Positions 13,661 through 27,187 of a stretch of DNA of 64,000 nt are shown piece by piece. The DNA lies in assembly GCF_001522545.3 (NCBI RefSeq), contig NC_031768.1, forward strand, positions 111,419,212 to 111,483,211, in the 5' to 3' direction. The notes beneath the pieces were generated by a model that ran no database searches, was not told the DNA's origin, and saw nothing but the letters and a program-made list of their open reading frames with translations. The first letter of the stretch is position 1. Each line of letters starts with the position of its first letter. The stretch comes from Parus major. Its lineage: Eukaryota; Chordata; Aves; Passeriformes; Paridae. The position numbers and the translations under genes are program-made.

Positions 13661-14800
13661 AAATAAGTTTTGGGAGAAAGGAATAAGAAGCAATCCAACT
13701 ATTAATTGATGGTAATTGTTCTTATTTCATAAGCCTGCAAATCCTCTTTTTTTCCATATAATAAAAGCCTTTCAGATCCTCTGAGCAAAAAATGTACTGG
13801 ATTAACTTCTACTACGCAGCTCAGGAATCTCCAGGCCAGAAGAGGTGACATTAGCTTCCACAAGAAAAGTCTTACTGCAATAATTTATGGTTATTCACGA
13901 GGGGAAACTTTGCAAAACCTTCCAAAAAATGCAAGCATGGCAGCAGCTCCTGCTGGGATCAGGAGTATCACTTGCAGCACTGCTTTAACCACAGTTTCAC
14001 CTCCACACTTGTCGATGCATAAATCTTTCATTATCGCTGGGAATAACTGAATGACACCTGGGAACAGCATTGGAGATGAAAAACTACCCTAAAGACTCCC
14101 ACGTTTCCTCAAAACAGATGAATTTGAGAGGTTTATCCAAACTATTATGGTCAAGTTCATGTAAAATATACTTATTTTATGTTCAGAGCATTCTTGAAAT
14201 GGAATAAGAGATAAAGTTGACCCTGCCCTGCAGTTAACAACCATGCTATTGTAATTAATATGGACTGAATATCTCACTCGTGACCATATACAGATGTATA
14301 TATAGAGAGAGAAATCATTGCAAAAAATTTGGTTATTCAAATTCCTCTCACTCCTTAGCGCATTTTATTTAAAATATAATGCATTTCTGTTTTCAGGAAT
14401 ATATGACAAATATCCAGTCAAAATTGAAGGGTGTCACAATCTAAGTGTCAGCCATCAACCTTGGGGAAGAAGGGTCCAAAATAAAAAAATATTCTATATT
14501 TTATGCATTTTGTTTTCCAACTATAGGTCTTGGACCACTTCTAAGATAATCTGCAAAATTTACCTATTGAGTGTTTAGTTCCATTAAAATTTCAAATGCA
14601 CAGATTTATATTTGCCATGTTTTATTATAGCTGAACCAGTGGTTAGGGTACAACATGTTAGAAAATGCTTCACACTGATATTTTAAGAAATGTTATTTAT
14701 GGTTTTTATACAACAGCTCTGGCAAAGGTAAAAAATGTTTGCACAAAGCTTTACTCCAACTAACCTACCTTCCTTCAACAGAAAGGAAATCCCTCAAATG

Positions 14801-14880
14801 TTTTAGTGATTTTTTTTTTGTGTGCATGTATATAAATATTTACATATATGCAGTCACACATGCATGCACACAAAAATCAT
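14801..14880. repeat. Imperfect 80-base inverted repeat
   Basis: The outer arms are TGATTTTT..GTGTGCATG on the left and CATGCACACAAAAATCA on the right. They pair with a run of extra T bulged out of the left arm. The centre is AT-rich (TATATAAATATTTACATATATG), itself near-palindromic. It could be a decayed CA/TG microsatellite pair or a small hairpin element; I do not recognise a family. Confidence 0.6.
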
Positions 14881-15024
14881 ATTTTGGCAACTAAGAGAAT
14901 TCTGAAGGGATGCTACATGAGACTATTCCTCTGCTTTTCTCACTCTGGCCAGATTCTGAAACAAACAAACAAATGCAGTGTAGTGTGAGGACAGGAGGGT
15001 TATTTAATAATGTATCCATTTGTT

Positions 15025-15044
15025 CTGAGCCTTCAAAGGCTCAG
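15025..15044. repeat. Perfect short hairpin, 9-base arms
   Basis: CTGAGCCTT and AAGGCTCAG are exact reverse complements separated by CA. There is no following T run or gene end, so it is not a terminator. It may be chance. Confidence 0.7.
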
Positions 15045-18000
15045 TGACCTTCAAAGCTGAACAGGTGGGGCTGTGGTTGGATTCCCACCAGCCACAGCTC
15101 CAATAATGAAAGCTCAGCATCACTGCGAGTGAGAGCTACCCTTCCCACTTCAATTTGGATCACAAATACACTCTGGAACTCTGTGCTGCAAGAATCACCG
15201 ATTCATTGTGTTATTAAGGTTGGCAAAGGGTTAAAATTAGTCCCATATTAAAAGCAATGCACTGAGGTTATTGTTCCTCTCAATTTCTTCTTCTCTCACA
15301 GGAAACACAGAGAGAAGAACCAGTGTTTCATTTCTCCCATGTTCCCATTTGAAAGGAGCAGTTAACAGAAAATTATCTCCCTACCATATTAAAACTGGTA
15401 TGAAGCGGACTTTTATTTTTTTTAGATAACAGATTAAAATTTATAATGTATTCCTCTGCAAATACTTCAGATCCCTGAGCATTTAGGGCTCCTTTGAACA
15501 GCTGAAAGAGCTGCTTTTAACCTTTTTCCCATGAAAGAGGTTGTAGCTCGCATGGCATAGAAGCGAGCACTCCACAGCATGCCACAGACCAAAATCAGGT
15601 ACCAAAAATTAACTCAAATGATTCACTGAGATGTCCCTGTCCCACTAATGTGTTTAAAAGGTGTCAAATTTCCTTCCTCAGCCTGCAGCAGCAGGAGGAG
15701 ACCCAGCCCCAAAAGCCAGCCCCTCTGCCTACACTGGGATGCTCCACACCCTACAGGCTCAGCTGGCTGGAGAGGGACACCCAGGAGAGACCTATTAGCA
15801 CCTCCATGGCTCAGGCCACTCTGCTTGATTACACATTCATTGAAATTAATTAATTTTTAATTTCCCACTAACCTCAGCTATTATAAATCAAGTCACCCAG
15901 TCCAGGGAAATGTTCACTGAAATATGAAACTGTCTGTGGAAGAGGTGCCTGAGCAGAGGTTCAACTTCAGCAATCTGTCACTTGAGAGACAAGAACAAAG
16001 CAAATTACTTTGCACAGAAATTATTAGAAAATAGTGCCTTGATTAATTATGCTGTTTCAGAAAGGGCACAGAAAGAAAAAGATGTTGTACCAGTACTGAG
16101 TTGTGTAAGTCTGGGTCTGGTATTCCAGCTAGCTGAATAGTTTAGTCATCTGGAAAATCTATTTCTTCTTTTATTTAACCATTTTGGAGTTTTTTGTTTG
16201 TTTGCTTACAAATGAAGGAGTAAAATTCATTTTACACAATAAAAACAATGAAAAATAATATACAATATTATTGTATCTGTATCTATGAAAGCAATATCTA
16301 GGCTCCTCATAGATGTTTCTCTCACTTCTCTGCTATAGCTCCAGGGAAAAGCAAATAATCTTACTTTGAGATACTGGCAGGTTTGATAAAAACTCACTTG
16401 ATATCCTCCTTCCTGCCTCCTGCTGCTTTATTAGCATGAGAGTCATTTATCAAATACATTTATACAACAGGAGAAGGTTTCAATTCCACCAAAATTAAGT
16501 CTCATGTGAGATCCACAATTTCTGTCATCAAAAAAAAGATGGGGATAGGAGGAGACCCCTTGGTCTCCAGTTTTTGAAGTTCAGATTTATTATGTTGGAA
16601 GTATGAATTCACACCTGGGTTAGACCCCACTGGTGTAAATGGAAGAGTAACTCACATCATAAACCTGAATTGGTTCAATATTACCCTATTAATATTCATA
16701 TATGGGGCACCACCAGTGGATAGCATAAGAAACATGGCACTGAACACGTAAAATACCAGTGAATTTTAGAGACAAACTGGGACTTGATACCTCTGGTGCT
16801 GCTTTTCTTTCTCTACTCAACACCCATTTTGCATTTACATCTGCTTACTCTCAATGCCACTTTGAAGCAAAGCTATTTTTCTTCTTTAAGGATAATATTT
16901 CATAGCCAACATCTTTACAAGTGTAAGAACTACTACAAAAAGTATTTCATAAAATAAGACCAGACATCCACAGAGATTCTATTGTTACTTGAGACTATTT
17001 TTGTAACTGCCTTTGCCTAGAAAGAGTACAGCAAGAAGACAAATGGGTTTTGATGCTTCCTCAGAATATTTCCCTATACTCCAGGTACTTGTGGTAAAGG
17101 GAATTCCTGAGCCAGAGAAGGTGACTTTGTATTTAATAACCTTTGACAGCATTTTCAGCATCCCCAGTGTCTCAAGGCTACCAGTACTACAGCTTAAAGT
17201 GCAATTAGACAATAATTAAACAAGCTTAAGTAAGGAAATAACTACAGATGTCCTCTAGAACTGTGAGGATAAAACCATTATCTCACACCCTAACATACTG
17301 TGGATAATTTATATTAGTTGGTAGTGTAGGAAGTTAAAGGAGTGCATCCTTAATCCTGGTACTCTTAGAACAGAAACAGAAATGAGAATGGAAAGGTGGA
17401 AATTTTCTCTTTCCCAGGGGATAAAACTCTTACCTCAAACTTTGCTGGCACTAGGAGTTAATTTAAAAGTTGACACCTTTACTGATGGTACCAGTGATGC
17501 CAATTTAAAACCATGATACCTTTAGGAACAGGGAAATTATCCCTGGTTGAATTTGGCTCCCATTCTTTTTTGGACAGAGATGGTTTCAGTAGGAGCATTC
17601 AATATTTGAAGCAGGACAGGTATTTCTTTTCCAAAACCAGAATGACTTCATAGCTGATTGGCAAATCCTTCACCAAACAATTTTCTGCTCAAAAATACTG
17701 GTCCATCAAGACTGAAATCCCTCCTCAAAACTGACAGGATGTGTGCATGTGCATAAATATTTGGGTGACTGAGAAAGTCAATGAACCACCTATACTGCAG
17801 CATACAAATCCAAAAATGTCATCCTATAAAATCAGATTATTTGGAAACTTACCACCTGCTATTTCAAATATATTAATTTTCTGCAGTGTATTTAAATTAC
17901 CAAAAAACCCCCAACCAACCAACAAATCAAACTAAACCCAAAATCTAGAGATAAAGAATAAATTTTCCCAAATTTCCTCTTTGAAAGTACTTTATGATAC

Positions 18001-18445
18001 ATGGCCTAATTTTTTGTTTTCAAATTTATTTTATTTTATTTCATTTCCCCTTGAGTACCTCATTTTATTTTGAACAAAGTGTCTAAAGATAAACACAGAA
18101 TGGTTAAAGAAAATATTATAGGAATGAAGGACAGCTGATATTGCCAAAGGAAAGCACAGATATGTGAACACTATGGTTTCTTTCAAGCAGCTATGAACCT
18201 GCCTTTAAGAAGAGAGGAAGAGATTATTTGAGCTCAGAATGCAATGTCCACTTGAGTGATGGAAGAGGTGAGATAAACATAATTATTCTTAAATTCTGTA
18301 TTATCAAAGCACTCTGAGGTACCTTCACCTCCAGAATGATTTCTTGGTAATGCCTGTGAGTTATGTGTAGTTGTTTTTTAAAACAGTCCTTTTCTTCATC
18401 TCTATTTGTTAAAAGTGGCCTGGAGAACACAGCACCTGAATTAAT

Positions 18446-18495
18446 CACATAGAATCAGTTAGGTTAGAAAAGATCCTTGAGAAATTTGATTTGAA
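18446..18495 (-). mobile_element. Short, diverged CR1 3' end fragment
   Basis: CACATAGAATCAGTTAGGTT followed by AGAAAAGATCCTTGAGAA matches the reverse complement of the CR1 3' end (CATAGAATCA..GGTTGGAAAAGACCTTTGAGA). Similarity fades after about 50 bases. CR1 is the main LINE of birds and reptiles, and copies are usually 5'-truncated, as here. Confidence 0.6.
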
Positions 18496-19957
18496 ACCTA
18501 AATTTCAAAATCAAAGCCCAGATAATGTGTCTGCAGAAACACAGAATGTGACAGCCTTCACTGAACTTTTATCCTACGGATAACCATAAGAAATAGCATC
18601 CCTTATATTCTTACAACAATATTTGAGCAAATAAAAGCAATGTGTCTTCTGTAAGCCACCAGACAGATGAGTTATGGAAGTTAAAGCTTATTAAGTGACC
18701 TAAAGGCAAGCCATTTTAGGAGCAGCAAAAGCCACCTCACTTCTCTTGCAAGGGGATTTCTCATATGATCTCATCCATAGTGATACTACATTTATTCTTT
18801 TTTTATTCTAAAAGAAAAAAAACAAATCAAACCCTCACTTCTGATTTGTTTTGTGCTAGCTCTTTTCCTCCCCTGAGAAGGTTTAAGCACACATTATGAG
18901 CTTGCTCTAGCAATCATTCAAAGCAGAATTCTGACACAAGCCCACAAGAGTTTTGTCTGCACGAGGACCACAGGCCTGGCCTCTTGTGAATACTTTCATT
19001 AACACTGAAAGGCTCCTTTGTTTACTGCATGACCAGAACATGCATATGTGCCTATAAATGGGAGACATTTATCATTCCCAAACAGTGATGAGGTGGCCAC
19101 GGTTCATGAAGCAAGCAGAGAGATGAGACTCAAGAAATCTGGGTTCTGTTGCTCACTGGGTGACAGATTTATGTGACCAAGCAACTGCATCTTTTCCTAT
19201 TTTAGTACTCTATTTGTAAAATGTACATGATATTTTATTGTGCTGCAGAGTGCTTTCAGATTAATGAATTAAATTCCCTGATTGATCATTAAACAAAGAG
19301 GCTTCTTTGCAAACATAATCATCAGCACGATGAAATATGAATGAGACACTATCCACTGAGATGCAGGGGAAGCAGGAAACCTCTCATTTAACAAAGCTGA
19401 AGTATTTCCATGACACAAAGCTGTGGCTTGGTCCATCTTCACTAGAATTACATATTCTACAATCACCAGATTTTGTGGACCTTATATGGCAGGCAAGTTT
19501 TACAAGATAGAGGAACAGAAGACATAGAAATAACTTAAGCCCTTACAGGAATTTAACCTCTCACACCTTTTGGGGTGCACTGTGCCCATCCTTTGAGTAG
19601 CCAGGTACCCCAAATCCTCTGAGCTCACAGAGGGCTCTGCTTTAGCAGCACCTGTGCGGTGCCACCTGCCCTGTCCTGTGGTCACACTGGTGTCACCACT
19701 GTCCCCAGCCCTGTCCCCAGCACAGACTCCAGCAGTCTGTGCACTAAGGCAAGCTCAACTCAGACAGGGCAGGAGGGCAGCCCATCAAAAAAGTGCTCCC
19801 AAAAGTGGGAATGACTTCTCTAGTCTGCAGCTGTCAGGTCTGAAACGCAGCAGACTGGCTGATCCTGCAGCAGTCATCCTTTCAGCACACTTAAAGCAAG
19901 AATAGGGCAAAGTGAAGAAGGTCAGGAAGTAATTATCAATACTATTCTTAGAGTATT

Positions 19958-19991
19958 CTTTTTTATCAGAAATACTTTTTTATCAGAAATT
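19958..19991. repeat. Tandem duplication, 17-base unit x 2
   Basis: CTTTTTTATCAGAAATA at 19958-19974 is followed directly by a near-identical copy at 19975-19991. This looks like a recent slippage duplication. Confidence 0.85.
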
Positions 19992-21154
19992 CTAGAAGTG
20001 GCGATTGTCCTGAATGAGGAGCATGAACCACACACACCCAGACAGGTCCTGAGCTCAGCTGAATCCAGGTGATAAGAGAAAATTGTATCAAGGGTGAATA
20101 AAAAATAGGAGTATGGGTGAGCTGTGCAGCCACTGGACACTGTAAAAAGAAAAAGAGATGGGGAATGGAGTGAGACAGCTACAAACACAACTGCAGAGGA
20201 CAACAGTGAGCCCCTCAGCTCAACAAATGTACCAGGAACTGGCATCTGATTAAGATCAGTCATAATTCAGAATTAAAGAGAGTGAGCAAGAGACTGCCAC
20301 TTAAAAAGAGAAAATTTCAGCTCTCATAAAAAATACATAACACTTATGAACAAAGCAGAGATGATACAAACTATAAAGTATGAAGAAAAAACACTCATTC
20401 AGATCATAATAATTTGCTGCATTATTTGAATAATTACTTTTAAGCTGTAAATGAAGTATGAGCTTTACTCATGGAAAACCAGCCTAAAAAAGCCCAAATT
20501 TAAGTATTCCAATCACAGCTCAACTTGAGCCCAGCAAATAAACATTTTTTTGGCTACAGTCACGAGAGTTTCTAGGGGTTTTACATAATTCTAATACTTT
20601 ATTTCTGCACCAAGCTTTCTTTTCACTACACATGCCTTGGTAATTTGTTCTTTAAAAAAGAGTTTTAAACAGACCTCTTATGTTTAAAAGCATCAATTAT
20701 TGTTTACACCAACAAATCAATTAATCAATTCAATTAAATTCATGTACTTTTTTTTTTCTTTTCTACAATGTTTTCTCAGATGAAATGTGCAACTGCTATT
20801 CACTGCTTTTTGTTTCATTTTTTTATTGACTACATAACTTGCATTATTCTTTGATGTTTTGGCAGGTTTTGGCTTTATGGCCAGTGGACTGAGAGACACA
20901 TTTCCCTGGTCACTAAGCTGAGCTGCAGGCTGCCAGCCCCAGCATGGGGTCACCCCGCCTGATCCAGCAGCTTCTGTTCAGGTTAAGGTGGAGCATCCCA
21001 TGCTGGGCCAAGTGGCCTCTTCAGGCTTCACCCCCATGGTTTCCATATGTTTTCAAATAAACCTCCCTGTTCTGTGTTTTGCAAATTGCTCTCTCAAGGC
21101 ATGCAAAGAGAACAGACTTTCAGTTCTTCTCTTTGTGGAACGTATCTATGCATT

Positions 21155-21179
21155 TATATATATATATATATATATATAT
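21155..21179. repeat. (TA)12 microsatellite
   Basis: Twelve perfect TA dinucleotides plus a T, ending at a G at 21180. Such tracts are usually length-variable between individuals. Confidence 0.95.
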
Positions 21180-21250
21180 GTTTATTTATTTAAAATTTTT
21201 AAAATATAGCAGTACAGAGATATAGGTATGACAGAAAGAAAATATACATC

Positions 21251-21281
21251 AAAACAAAAAAAAAAAAAAGAAAAAAAAAAA
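21251..21281 (+). repeat. Poly-A tract with C and G interruptions
   Basis: AAAAC, then 14 A, a G and 11 A. Simple repeat or remnant of a retroposed tail. Confidence 0.85.
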
Positions 21282-23891
21282 GGCTGTAAAGGACAGGCTT
21301 TCTCTTAAGGTATTGCACTGACTGATTTGAACCAGAAGCCCAGACCCAAAGCCCTCAGGCATGCTGGAAGTTCAGTCCTGTGAATGCAGTAATTTATGCA
21401 AACTCCTAAATTACAGGGAATGAGCAAACCATTTGCAAACCATTTCCATATATTGCTAATTGGAGCATTTTTGGTGCATTTAGCTGTAATGAAACTGGGA
21501 CTACGAGGACTCTGTAAAATACAAACCCAAAAGCAATAAAAACAAAGCCTTCAGGTTATCATAATTCTTCTGTAACAAAACATGTGTGGGCCACTGGTGA
21601 TATTTTTTGTAACTGATAAAAAACATTTATTTATTTTTTTATAAAGCCTTGATGTACAATCATTGCATTAAGTTTCTCAATGGCAGGGCTGGATCCTGAA
21701 TAATGAGAGCTGTAAAAACACCAGGGTGTGTGTAGCTTTCTACAGTCTAAGTTTCAGCTGGACAAAATTACATTTAAACACACAGAATTATTGCAAATAC
21801 TTGTGCTGGTGAATCTCAGCTGCTGCATTTTTATTGTTTTGGGAGTTACTATTTTTAGATTAAATATGTGCTAAAGAATCTCTTTAAGTACATATTTGTT
21901 TATTAAATTGAGTATTTGAAGGTTGGACTCCATCTATTAGTAAAGTCACACAGCCAAATGCATTTGTTTTCTAATTGTGTAACATTCACTGGAATTAATA
22001 GCACACAAATGGTACATATTTCACTGAAATATTTCAAAGATTGTTGATGTTAGTTATAGAGGCTGGAATCTAAAAGAATGACACTTGATTAATATTATTA
22101 GCACACCAACTGTCTTGTACTTTAAACCACAATACAAAGAAGTGATTTTGAGTGACTGACAAAGCTAAAGATCTTCTCTTGATAAATTAGCTAAACAATT
22201 CATTCATAATTTTGCAAATTCCATTATCTGATCTGTATTTTGATTTTGTATTTCACACATACAAAAATTTATTCACTAATATATCGCACTGCTTTCCTGA
22301 CTGTAGAGAGAGATGTTGTTTAAGAGGAACAAAAAGCCACACGTTCTCATCCATCCAAGAGCTAATTGCCTGAAATTCTTTACTCTTCCCATTAAATCAG
22401 TGGGAACTTCACAACTGATTTCAGTGACAGCACAAGCAGCAACCCTGACGCGTGGTTAGAGACTTCGCATCTAAAATGTAAAGACAAAAGGAAATAGATC
22501 CTCCACCAGGCAGCCATCCCCCCAGTGTCCCACCTTCACAGGAGGCAAAAATCAAGCTTTGCTGATGAGGAAAGCATTCCTCCTCATTCAGGCCCCTGCC
22601 ATTTCCAGCTGACAGGCTGTGGTGTGCCATCATCTGTCTCTGTCACTGCTTCCAGTGGCTCCCACTGCGAGCCAGCCACGAGCATCAATCCTGAGCCCGG
22701 GAGTTGCCAGCTCTGAGGTGGGAAAGCTGCCTTCCCTGAGCTACCCACTCCCTCCTAGCCAGGCAGGAATAGCACTCAGGCAGGAAAAGCAGCCTGTGCA
22801 GAGCTCCTGGGGTCTGTCACAGCGTGAGAAGGGGAACTGGAAAGTTATGTTAACAACCACAAAGGGAGGAATGAACGCTCTGACCTTATGGATGGCTGCT
22901 GGTGCAGAGGGTGCTCCTGCTCCTCAGGGAAAAAGACTGGTCATTATCACTCATTTCTCTTCCAGCGAGTTCCCCCAGAATGAACAAGCCTTTATTTGTT
23001 AGGAAACATGCACTGGAAGTTACAAAAGCCTTCTAAGCAAACTTTTGATGACTCTCCAATGGGAATGTTTAATACCTCTATCAATAGTTGTCTGTATAAC
23101 TAATTTTTTTTTCAATCTTTATACAAAATTGCAGTTGTCACATCTCTTCATGTGTTCAACTTGACAAAAAAGGAACTCTTAATGGGACCTGGTGTGAATG
23201 ATTCTGCTCACATCCAAGAGTCTCCAGTACATAACAGTCAAGTACATCTCACTCCAAAAATCTTCATAATTACTAGAGAGAGAAAAAAATGATACATTTT
23301 CTTTTTTCCTTCAGCTAGAAACTTTCTCAAATTACTGAAGGACATGACTGTTATCCAAAACCAGTAAGTGTTTCTATACTGTTTACTGTTTTAGAGAGAA
23401 TATATAACACTGTTTATTCCTTTCAGTTATTTTTAAGTCAACCTTTGGACACAGATTTTCAAGTAATGGAAAAACAGTGTATAGGATGTCAAGAAACACA
23501 ACATCAAACACCACAAAACAAGGTGAAATGCCCCAAAGCAGATTTACAATCTGCAAGGAAAGACCAAAAGTCTTTACTGTATCAAAACACATCACCCCTA
23601 AGATGTCAAGAGAAGGACATGTTCCTCATGTCCTAACTCCCAGGAACTTTTTTCAGAGTTTCCCACATGATCCTGCAAGATCAGTTGAATCCCATATAAA
23701 GTTATGGATGCATAACCCTGTGTTCACATGTGTTTGGGCAGGGGTGTTGGGAATCTGATGGACTTGAGCAAACTGATCCAGGCTAAAATCCCCTTCCTGC
23801 CTTCAAACTTCCAATCTAGCAAGAAGATGAATGTAGAAGGCAGGGGCACAACTCAGAATCCAATGTGCCTAAGAAAAATAACTCAGGGGAG

Positions 23892-24256
23892 CACAGAACC
23901 ACGGAATCACTAAGGTTGGAGAAGACCTCCAACATTCTCCAGTCCAACCTTTGACCAAACACCATCCAGTCCAACCAAACCATGGCACTGAGATGTCCAG
24001 GTGTTTCAGGAACACTGCCAGGGATGGGGACTCCAGCACCTTCCTGGGCAGCCCAGTTCAATGCCTGCTCACCCTTTCAGGGAAAGAACTCTTCCTGCTG
24101 GCCGACCTGAACCTTCCCTGGCACAGCTTGGGGCTGTGTTCTCTTGTCCTGCTGCAGTTCCCTGGGAGAGGAGGCCGCTCCACACCTTGCCACAGGCTCC
24201 CTTCAGGTAGAGCAAAGGTCTCTCCTCAGCCTTCTTTCCTCCAGACCATACAAAAC
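23892..24256 (-). mobile_element. CR1 LINE fragment, 3' end, 5'-truncated
   Basis: This is the best-preserved transposon of the window. It begins with CACAGAACCACGGAATCACT, the reverse complement of the CR1 terminal repeat, followed by the block AAGGTTGGAGAAGACCTCCA. Further along are recognisable CR1 3'-region blocks: CAGGGATGGGGACTCCAGCA, CCTGGGCAGCCCAGTTCAAT, CTTGTCCTGCTGCAG, TCTCTCCTCAGCC and TTTCCTCCAGACC. Similarity ends near 24256, so about 365 bases remain, from the end of ORF2 and the 3' region. It lies in the same orientation as EPHA3 transcription. The boundaries are by eye. Confidence 0.9.
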
Positions 24257-25304
24257 CAAGAAAAGACCTGTAGGTTGAATGACTGCTTCAGCCTCGTGGA
24301 TGTGCAATCTGTGGATGCACATCTGGGGATCTGATACCAAGGAGCAAGCAGGAGGTGACAGCTTGGCTGTCCTGAGTGCAACTCAGACAAGGAAGCTTCC
24401 CAGCAGATGGATAACTGACAAGCTATAAAATAATCCCTAATTATGAGAGAATTTGGGATAGAGAGCATGCTAGGTATTAAGGCAGTCATTTAAACACACA
24501 GGCTCTGGAAAGTAATTATTACACAGAAAAAAACAACGCATTCAATTCCAAAGAAGCCTTTAATCCATGTTTAAATAAGCTCTTTACTAAACAGGCTTGT
24601 GCCTGAACACCTGCTTTTACCACAGGATTTGGCAGCGCTTTGTGTATTTTTCAATTAAAGACTAGTATTTAACTTTTGGGGGGAAGCGGGGCCTTCTTGT
24701 TCAGGGAAGAGATTAAAAATTAAAAGGTTAGGTTGTTATCACACTGCAGATGTGGATCAGAGGTAAAACTCAAAATCCAGTTGAGTGAAAACTCCTGCAA
24801 GCTGTATTACTGTCATCACGTTTCAGATTTGCTGTGGATTAGAACAGATCAGTGGCATGGCTGCGGTGTGAGGGCGAAGAAGGATTAACTTTTACCCAGC
24901 CCAAAAACCTCTGCCACCCTCTTCCTCCAAGGCTGTGAGGGATCCATCCTCTGATACCCTCCTCTCACCTTGTGTAAGGGGCTGAAGAAAGCAGGGAGGG
25001 GAGGACTCTGAGTTCTGCTGCACACACACCTCCTCCCTGGCCACAGCAGCTGCCTGCCCATGAATACAGCATGGAGCAGCTGTTCCCAAAGGATGAGGAT
25101 GACAAACTGCACCTCTGAGTCATCCCTACAAAGGGAAGCCATGGATGTGACCGTGGTTTCTATGACACATCACTGACAAGCGCTTTATTTCATGTCTCTC
25201 TGCAGAGAGGGGCTCAATCCACTGGACAGAGGGCTTTTAAAGCTCAAAAAATACCCCAGTCCACCGAGTTCAGAACAAGGTGAAGTCCTTTTGGCTTTCA
25301 AGTT

Positions 25305-25370
25305 CACAGAATCACAGAATTGTCAGGGTTGGAAGGAACCTCTGGAGATCTTCCAGTCCAACCCCCCCAA
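25305..25370 (-). mobile_element. CR1 3' end, extremely short copy
   Basis: CACAGAATCACAGAATTGTC followed by AGGGTTGGAAGGAACCTCTG and GAGATCTTCCAGTCCAACCC is the reverse complement of a CR1 3' terminus. It is little changed from the form common in neoavian birds. Only about 66 bases are present, so the insertion was very strongly 5'-truncated. It is less diverged than the 18446 copy and so probably younger. Confidence 0.9.
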
Positions 25371-26322
25371 GTCATTTCCATAATTTCTGAGAAATTGTTA
25401 GGTACATATTCAGAGTCCTTGGAAATTCAGTGACACAAAGAAAAATCAGGGAAACATTATTAAAATGCTGGCCAAAAAAATTCAGGGAGACAATTCATGC
25501 TTTCCTCTGAGAGGAAGGCTCTTTAGAAAGCAACAAACCTTTTCTAGTTCAGCTTCATTTAGACAGGGCTCCCAGAAACACAGGAGATGTGTCACTGTTT
25601 ACTGTACCTCACATCAGCTTTCAATCTCTCAGTGTAATGCAGTTGTTATGACAATTCTAATATTATTATTTGCAAGCCAATTCCATATGAAACTGTGACA
25701 GAGACCTACCCAAACATGGACCTGAAGCAGTCACCACATTTTTTCCCCAGAAACACGAATATCTTTAGCAGTTGAGCACAGACTAAACTTGCATAGAGAT
25801 TTACATCCTCCTTTAAAGACACCATTGACTCATACTCCAGTCTGAACTAAAATCAGTATTCTTTCTTTTCTCAGGAGAGCCTCTTGCTAACTTTTTTTTT
25901 TGAGACTACTAACTGGAACATTTAGGCTTCAGTGAAATAAGTGTATTTTATTTATTATGGTGATTTTTTTTTCCTCTCTACTCTCTTTCCTCTCACTCTC
26001 CTTCTTATTCTGACCCTCTTATACAAATGCTTTTAGCTTTCTTCCACCATCTGCTGTGGTTGGTGTGGGCAGAGAAAAGACAGAGAAGCTGATTCCCCTT
26101 GTACTGTTCATTTCACTGCCAGGTCATCCCCTCAGACAGTGTGAGGAACAAGACTGGCACTGCTTATGAAATGCCACACACATATAAAAATTTCATATCT
26201 TCCTCATTCCGTCCTCTGCGCTTACAAATATTTGTTATGAGCTCGAGGTGAAGCCTCTGGACACTCAAAGTTAAAAAAGTCAGAGACATTAGACACTGCA
26301 TGAAAGTAGCAGCTGAAGGAGT

Positions 26323-26369
26323 TTATTAATAAAGAAATAAGTAAATAAATAAATAAGTAATAAATAATG
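26323..26369 (+). repeat. (TAAA)/(TAAG) tandem repeat
   Basis: Degenerate tetranucleotide array AATAAAGAAATAAGTAAATA and onward, ending near AATAATG. Confidence 0.85.
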
Positions 26370-27187
26370 AAGATGAAGGTTCATTAGCTGTGGTTACCTG
26401 AGATTTCTAATCAGCTACTTCTTCAGCTGAAATGTTCTGGTTCCCACCCAGCCTCCTCCTCCCCAGGAAAACTCCAGTCTTGCAGCTGCAACAGTGATCT
26501 CATGCTCGTGGTTAATACACCTTGACTCCACTTCAAGTCACAGTCCCCCAGCCCTGTTTCAGTTTTCCATTTTATCCTTTTGGGAGCAAAACCTGAAAAT
26601 TCCTAGAACAGATTTGAAGAGTGGCTTCTTAAAATAAACTGCCCAGAGCTGTCATCTCAGTATTAGGATCACATTACCAAAATCAGAAAAAAAAATACTG
26701 TTAGACCTTCAGAAAGTTCAAGTTGTTCTGGCATCTAAAGAGGCACATTACAGCAGCTGGAGATGCTCCTGTTAAATCTGAATTGTATATTATTGATTAA
26801 TTTGCTTGTATTTATTTTTATAATAATAAAGACTACATTATGCCATTCATTAGGAAAACAAAAGAGGAATTTTTACTAACTGGATTCTACACCATCCTAA
26901 TAGTAATATAGCAATAAAAAAGTGCTACGAAAGGCATTTATAAATAAACAATTCTATATGTGCATACCTAAATCTCAGAGTTACCTCTAACAGAGATAAA
27001 GGGGCTGGTCAGATTAGGTCAAATTCTGCATAAGTGACCTCTGTACAGAGTTGCAAAACATCAAAGAACATGTTTAATATTTGACTTTTATATGTTTGCC
27101 ACACTTTAGGTCTTTTCTGAGCTCAGCTGGGTAACAGATGACCATTTCAATATATTTTATTGCTTTACTATAATCAACTCAGAGATT

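Larger units (their letters stand above)
12962..18445. other. Intronic DNA, nothing recognised except small repeats
   Basis: AT-rich sequence with T tracts at 13602-13613 and 13634-13644 and two inverted repeats (14801-14880 and 15025-15044), listed separately. No exon or transposon was recognised. Confidence 0.55.
18496..23891. other. Intronic DNA with simple repeats and one GC-richer patch
   Basis: Mostly AT-rich. Simple repeats at 19958-19991, 21155-21179 and 21251-21281 are listed separately. GC-richer unassigned patches lie at about 19570-19880 and 22500-22950. The stretch 21780-22270 is AT-rich with many homeodomain-like ATTA/TAAT cores. No exon was recognised. Confidence 0.5.

Noticed and set aside
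15025..15044. Perfect 20-base hairpin considered as a terminator or RNA element
   Set aside because: No T run or gene end follows, and such short palindromes are expected by chance in 64 kb.
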